Assembly: GCA_963930775.1 (NCBI GenBank)
Contig: OZ005702.1
Location: 6,882,001 to 6,946,000 of the forward strand
DNA length: 64,000 nt
Direction of reading: 5' to 3'
From: Cliona cf. orientalis
Taxonomy: Eukaryota > Porifera > Demospongiae > Clionaida > Clionaidae
Shown piece after piece: positions 59,501 through 64,000 of the stretch (its first letter is position 1; each line of letters starts with the position of its first letter). Under the pieces are notes generated by a model that was not told where the DNA came from, did no database searches, and worked only from the letters and a program-made list of their open reading frames with translations. The translations under genes were made by a program, and so were the position numbers.

Positions 59501-61790
59501 GTGCAATTTCTCAACCTCCTTTACAATATCACGGAGACCCACCTTTAGTGAATCGTAGTCTTCGCTCTCTTTTAAAATGGCAATACAATGGTTTCCTGAT
59601 GCACTATAGGCTGCATCACCTTCATCGAGGAGGGTGAAAGCAAAGTTAACAACGTGAAGATGTTTTCCAATGTTTGTTCCATCACCAGTCAGCTTCACTT
59701 TTAGGGTCTTATCTCGCTTAAATGGTGCATCAGATGGAGAAGTATCAATCTGTGGATGGGTGAGAGATAGAGATAGACAGAGTGAAGAGAGAAAGGGAGA
59801 ATGGAAAGAGGGAGGAAAGATAGGAGGGGGAAAGAGGGAGAGAAACACAGAGATAGGAGGGGGGAGACAGAGACAGATGTAGGAGGGGAAAAGAGGGAGA
59901 GAGAGAGAGAGACAGTGTGGGAGACAGAGATAGAGAAGGGGTGTGAGGGGGAAAGTGGGAGAGAGAGCGTTAACTATATTGAGAGAGGATATGATATGGA
60001 TGGGGAAGAAACACGAGGCTCAACTGACACATACGTGTGTAGTATAGAAGGATGTTGGGGGTGTGGGGGGGGGAGACTAAACTTACATGTATTGTACGGA
60101 AGGACGGGGGGGGGGGGGGGGGGTGGGGGGAGAGGAAGGGGGTTGCGAACTAAATTCATATATCTCTAGTGAAAGCGGACCCAAATACATGCTTACCAGC
60201 CGTTCCACACACATAACTAGACGTTCTTCCAAGGACTGCTGCACTCCCACAGTTCCTTCTGGAGTAGGTGAAATATTCCAATTCTTATTCAGTTGAGAAA
60301 TCTTTTCTTTCAAACGGTAGTGCCTTGGCATGGTAGAACACAGGGAGGCCATTTCATGATACGCACTTCCAGACACATTGTATCTATCTTTCACGTATAA
60401 CATCATCGACACCAGATCAATTTCATCCTCATTCAGTTCTTCACCATCCAAATTCAGGGCCTGCTCAAGATCTTTCTTCATACAAATCGTTTGTAGCTCA
60501 CTCATCTCATTATTTACCACAGTCACACTCACTGGGGTTAGCCCTTCATCCTCTAGCCAAGATAGTGTAGCTGTACATTGTTCTGCACGCAGCTTCTTAA
60601 TTCGTTTCTTGTGTCGCATCGAATAGTGTTTGGCTGTACGCTTCCGAGATGGAGTCTCTTGAATCTCCCTTAAAGCACGTGAAGACGCTTGCACCATATT
60701 TTGTAGGGTTTTCACTTGCTGTTGCAACTGAGCTACTTCTTCGTGAACTTTGCTTTGTTCCTGAGAAGTATCTATTGTGTGATGTGCATCTTGTGTTTCC
60801 TGATGCATGCACAGGGAAGGATACAGCTGTTTATTGATGCTTTGGACAGAGCTGCACAAAGTGGTGAGACTCAAGTCCTCATCAATCGTTTCCCCATCGA
60901 TCTTGAGCTTGAACTTGGAGCAGCTTTCACTGAGAGAACAACATACACTGGTATCCATAACATATCTGGTCTAGGATTTGACATGAATTTCAGAGTGCAG
61001 TGTTCTGAGAACTACTACGGTCCAAACTGTGCCACATTTTGTAAATCAGTACAGAATTTGTATACATGTGGCAGTGGAGGAAGTACAATCTGCTTGCAAA
61101 GTGGTCGGGATCCAGCCACAAATTGTGCTACATGCATTACTGAAATGGACCCTGAAACTAACTGCACTACCTGCTTATCTTCCTTCTATGACCCCCACAC
61201 CAACTGTACTCAATGTCTGTCTGGTCGAGATGTGAGCACTAACTGTACTGAATGTCTAGTACCTGGCTATGATCCCTCAACCAACTGCACGGAATGTCTT
61301 CCCAACATTCAATGTCAGTCAACACAAACTACTACCACCACTTCAAGTACGTAAATACACACGCTACTATGTACATTATGAGTGCAACAGTATTCATTTC
61401 AAATTCATATTCAGCAGATCTACGTAAGAACATTGTTGCTTTAACTTAATTCTGATTGTTACAGCTCTTTGATATGATTAATATCCTGTAGTAACACCAG
61501 CTATTCTCGGAGGTGTACTTGGATTGTCAGTGATATTAAACATCTTCTTGATCATCATTTTAGTGGTTTTGGTTGCTAAAAATAGAGCAAATTCTCCCTC
61601 ATTGCCAGTTCCACCCTCCAGTGCTGTGAATGAAGGAGGAGGGAATCAAGGAACACTAGACATTGAGATGAAGCCTAACTCACTCTATGGTCTGACCAGT
61701 GGCAGTGAGAGCATTGTGACCAAACCAAATGAGGTGTATAGAGTGTCAGTGCCAAGTCAGCCTGCAACCTATGAATACGTAAACCCCTAG
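56532..61790 (+). CDS. Delta-like Notch ligand, copy 6 (intact, large intron 2)
   Basis: Exons 56532-56585, 56658-57011, 60815-61346, 61492-61790; phases agree; 412 aa. Signal peptide (MMSLSSYVVLVLF), MNNL part of the long subclass (NCENEDASVGPRRC), FFIDALD-like LFIDALD, DSL domain (VQCSENYYGPNC, FC, YTC, IC, C), five Cys units (CATCITEMDPETNC to CTECLP), transmembrane segment GVLGLSVILNIFLIIILVVL and a tail ending EVYRVSVPSQ...YEYVNP. Intron 2 is 3.8 kb because a two-gene transposon-like sequence sits in it; in copies 3, 4 and 7 this intron is only 67-84 bp. All splice sites are kept, so the gene may still be spliced normally. It is most like copy 1. Confidence 0.87.
57554..58312 (+). CDS. 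Transposon-associated protein with chromo-barrel/Tudor-knot-like domain
   Basis: Open frame of 252 codons inside intron 2 of Delta-like copy 6; MSTQEATLQC (ATG 57,593) is a likely alternative start. Residues about 60-105 (NKLYDIEVVE, QVKVHYCGYGPEYDEWKPRS) fit the chromo-barrel/Tudor-knot pattern of a small beta-barrel with a W-D-E-W-like aromatic cage. The rest (about 110-252) is not recognised. It is convergent with the transposase-like gene at 58,385-60,767, with 72 bp between stops, so the two probably form one mobile element. A domesticated or host gene is the alternative. Confidence 0.55.
   Translation: MIMALYYKERSTSMSTQEATLQCIDAIKNRSRAGSAKSAEAAASTISPSHFRPQKRVSKNKLYDIEVVEENGSQVKVHYCGYGPEYDEWKPRSEVVYTKPSFSPSNQQYSPITDLACAIKKHLQPSRSEDPEVRIQVPCDDESFQALREVGVIRSEGRGAEKYGINDYHDLDEILGENWYLRIVNSAGDFSYAILATISFHLSKARPILEYEVVKKTDNTLDFLPTYIEQSNSLVFKFVRGDGNKKKLMDFI
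58385..60767 (-). mobile_element. Transposase-like two-exon gene of unrecognised family
   Basis: Exon at 60,197 to about 60,767 (coiled-coil HEEVAQLQQQVKTLQ, then a basic stretch RKRTAKHYSMRHKKRIKK) is joined by a GTAAGC donor and CCCATCCACAG acceptor, in phase, to an exon 59,749-58,385. The latter has a TGDGTNIG motif, FLGGDWKFLATITGID, CIWCKCP, VIVDNLHMFLRVADTL, YMHCMMQHVGEF, and a C-terminal zinc-binding-like region (CSNCNGQGHNRLSC, CNTCGTIPYC). Spaced D, D and E/N-containing blocks and the CxxC ending suggest a DDE-type transposase; I cannot place the family (KDZ-like is a guess). The intron holds GA repeats and a poly-G run at 60,102-60,123. The boundary at 60,767 is where similarity to Delta intron sequence resumes. 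The initiator exon is not seen. Confidence 0.6.
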
Positions 61791-62903
61791 TGTCTAGGCT
61801 ATAGTAAGAAGTTTTAGACTCTTGGATCAATGAGGAGTTCATAAGACTAGTAATAACTTATAACAAGTATACTCTGTTTAGCTATTAGCTACATTGGAAA
61901 TTGTTTTTGTTTATATATGCACCTGTCAAAAATGATGCCCCTCTGTCTCCTGTATGCATGGGCATAGGTAGGTGAGAGAGGACAAGATTGTTTGGGGAAT
62001 TGACTTCTTTGCCACATGTGACGTCCTAGGGGTGGAGCATTTGATTTCATAAATCTTTGAGCTAAAGTAAACAATTTAGCTAGCTGTCTTTAAATTAGCT
62101 ATACTTAGTGTTTTGACTCGAAAATATTATTGCTCCGTGGCTAGTACATGCATGCAGGCCTTCACAGCAAAAAACAAGTGGTTCACATTAATCTAGTGTG
62201 GGTTGCCTCTGAATTTGCACACACTCCTCTTCCCATCATAGTTTTCATAATCCAGTTATTAATAATTACAACCATAATATACTACCAGTATGTCAAACAT
62301 GCCAGTTTATGAACAACTCAGTAATCATAATATTTCTCCCATTATGCATTATTATACGGAATTCTATGATTAATGATGCATGTAGAAGGTATGTAGAAAC
62401 TGTAAACAGGAGAACTCTGAACAAGTAGTATGTGCAACTACATACCAGTTTGTTATTCAATATCTGGCATACTGATAGTAGTTTTAATTAACTGGATTAT
62501 GGGAACTATTATGGGATACCATCGCTGGCAGGTACACATACGTACGTAGTGGGTACAACTGAGACAACTCAAATTAGATTAAAGTGATCCACTTGTTTAA
62601 ATTTGCTGTGTTGGGGTATAGAGAAGCATAATAATTATTATTATAATTGATAGGCATAATTATGAATATTTAATTTAGTGTTCAGTCAAAGATATTAACC
62701 ACTTCAGTAGTGATCCTCTGCGATGCTTGTAATTAAATTTTACTCATGACTGTATTATTATTAACCGTAGCGTGAGGATACATAAACAGTTACATCCTAA
62801 AGTAACAACAAACATATGCATGACGAAAGATAAACAGCTCAGTTTACCGTGTTTATGCTAATAAATGTAATTTCACTATTACTTTCCCCATCGTTTGCTG
62901 TTG
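61791..62903. other. Intergenic
   Basis: 3' flank of copy 6 with conserved blocks (TCAATGAGGAGTTCATAAGA; GTGACGTCCTAGGGGTGGAG near 62,019), then AT-rich sequence sharing blocks with 51,895-52,050 and 56,190-56,320 (TTCAGTCAAAGATATTAACC; AAAGATAAACAGCTCAG). No gene. Confidence 0.55.
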
Positions 62904-63177
62904 GTCGCGTGATTATCTAACGTCAAAGGTCAGGTTCGCGCGCGCGAACTTCGAGCTGCGTCATATGCGCGCGCCGCGCGTGCTAAGTTAATTAGCTGGT
63001 TGGTATTCCGGTACATGGTCTGGGGAGGGGAATATAATAATCTATGGTCTGATCGTCGTGTGACGTAAGCACATCAAACGACGTGAAAGTATTAACCAAA
63101 CCCATTCCGCATCTAGACTCCCGCCGCCCTGCTGCAAACTTTCAGTTGTATATCTTAACATCCGGTGTGAGAACTTA
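62904..63177 (+). promoter_or_regulatory. Class II promoter block, Delta-like copy 7
   Basis: GTCGCGTGATTATCTAACGT, CAAAGGTCAGG, CpG-rich GCGCGCGCCGCGCG, GTGACGTAAGCACATCAAAC, TAGACTCCCGCC and ACATCCGGTG occur in the same order as upstream of copy 4. A stretch of about 45 bp (GGTATTCCGGTACATGG and following) is inserted relative to copy 6. Confidence 0.6.
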
Positions 63178-64000
63178 ATGATGTCTCGTTCATCGTATCT
63201 AGTCCTCATCCTCTTTGCAATCAATTTTAGTGTAAGTAGATTCCAGTAAGAAATTCAAGTAGCTAGAAATCCGATATTGTTGAAATTTGATGTTGATACA
63301 GGTGTCCATCAGTGAGGCAAATTATGAGTTCACTGTTCGTTTCTATGAGTTTCGTAACCCTCTTGGACTACAGTGTGATGAATGTGGGAGTGGTGGACCC
63401 CCAGCCTGCTGTGATGATGTACAACGAAAGGAGAACTGTACTTATGTATCTCCATTCAGCTGTGATACCAGATTTAGGTTCTTGTTGAGACCATTCGGAG
63501 CATCAGTGGAGACAGCACCGACTAGAGGGTTTCCTCATTTCACTCCTTCAAATGGTGGCAACAGTGAAACATTCAATGAAGGTCCTGGTGGATTTCTTAT
63601 TCTTTCTAACCCTTTCACTATCACCAATACAAGTGAATGGACAGTAAGTAGTATACATGCATGCAGAGTACTAGTATTTATTATATGATGTGCATCTTAT
63701 TAATTTTTTCCTGACACATGCACGCAGGGAAGGATACAGTTCTTTATTGATACCTTAGATACTGCTGTACGAAGTGGTGAGATTGAAGTCATCATCAATC
63801 GTTTCCCCATTGATCTTGAGCTTGAACTTGGAACGGCTTTCACTGAGAGAACAACGTACACTGGTATCTATAACATATCTGGTCTAGGATTTGACATGAG
63901 CTTCAGAGTGCAGTGCTCTGAGAACTACTATGGTCCAAACTGTGCCACATTTTGTGAATCAGAACAGAATTTGCGTACATGTGACAGTAGAGGAAGTAGA
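63178..64000 (+). CDS. Delta-like Notch ligand, copy 7 (cut by window end)
   Basis: Exons 63178-63231 (signal peptide MMSRSSYLVLILF), 63302-63643 (MNNL, short subclass: NCTYVSPFSC) and 63728 to beyond 64,000. The third exon is open throughout the visible part and includes FFIDTLD, the NISGLGFDMSF block and the first part of the DSL domain (VQCSENYYGPNCATFC). No lesion is seen up to the window edge. The rest of the Cys repeats, the transmembrane exon and the tail must lie outside the window. Confidence 0.85.

Noticed and set aside
60768..60958. Coding frame on the minus strand over Delta exon 3
   Set aside because: The first part of the 291-codon frame is the antisense of the conserved Delta exon (rc of the FPIDLELELGAAF region); the same antisense frame appears at copies 1 and 4.

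Overview
The window looks like nuclear DNA of an early-branching animal, most probably a demosponge of the Amphimedon type. The base composition is AT-rich, genes are split by short GT-AG introns, and the set combines Notch-ligand-like proteins (MNNL plus DSL domains), ankyrin-ROC-COR-death proteins, and conserved animal genes (PIGB, DDX46). The species cannot be proved from the sequence alone.

Region 1 (about 1-24,540) is a tandem segmental duplication on the minus strand. Each unit carries one ankyrin-ROC GTPase-COR-death gene plus decayed 3' exons and introns of PIGB. Of four ROCO-type copies (start codons at 4467, 10534, 15925, 24506) only the third has an unbroken reading frame; the others carry different frameshifts. 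The third has a 622-bp inverted-repeat element inserted 18 bp before its start codon, and the fourth has six 204-bp tandem units that expand its ankyrin domain.

Region 2 (24,924-31,278) holds the apparently intact PIGB gene (GPI mannosyltransferase 3, minus strand, 13 exons plus a possible 15-nt microexon), which includes a U12-type AT-AC intron. Head to head with it on the plus strand is a 50-residue ORF that closely resembles human PIGBOS1 (PIGB opposite strand 1). This would be an ancient conserved microprotein/PIGB pair.

Region 3 (31,855-36,559, minus) is DDX46/Prp5, a spliceosomal DEAD-box helicase, in four exons coding for about 1154 residues. Its start lies only 158 bp from the first Notch-ligand-like gene on the opposite strand.

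Region 4 (36,718-64,000, plus) is a tandem array of small Delta-like genes with one four-exon plan: signal peptide; MNNL; DSL plus a run of 13-14-residue Cys repeats in place of EGF repeats; transmembrane segment and tail. Copies 1, 4 and 6 are intact (412, 403 and 412 aa). Copy 2 is a small relic, copy 3 is broken by a 38-bp micro-inversion and other lesions, copy 5 is a decayed pseudogene, and copy 7 runs off the window. Between and inside them lie a 1.49-kb palindrome, a 5'-truncated LINE, two LINE fragments, a 1.4-kb TTAA-flanked element, small inverted-repeat elements, and a two-gene transposon-like insertion in an intron of copy 6. The promoters fall into two classes that do not match the coding subclasses, which suggests recombination among copies.
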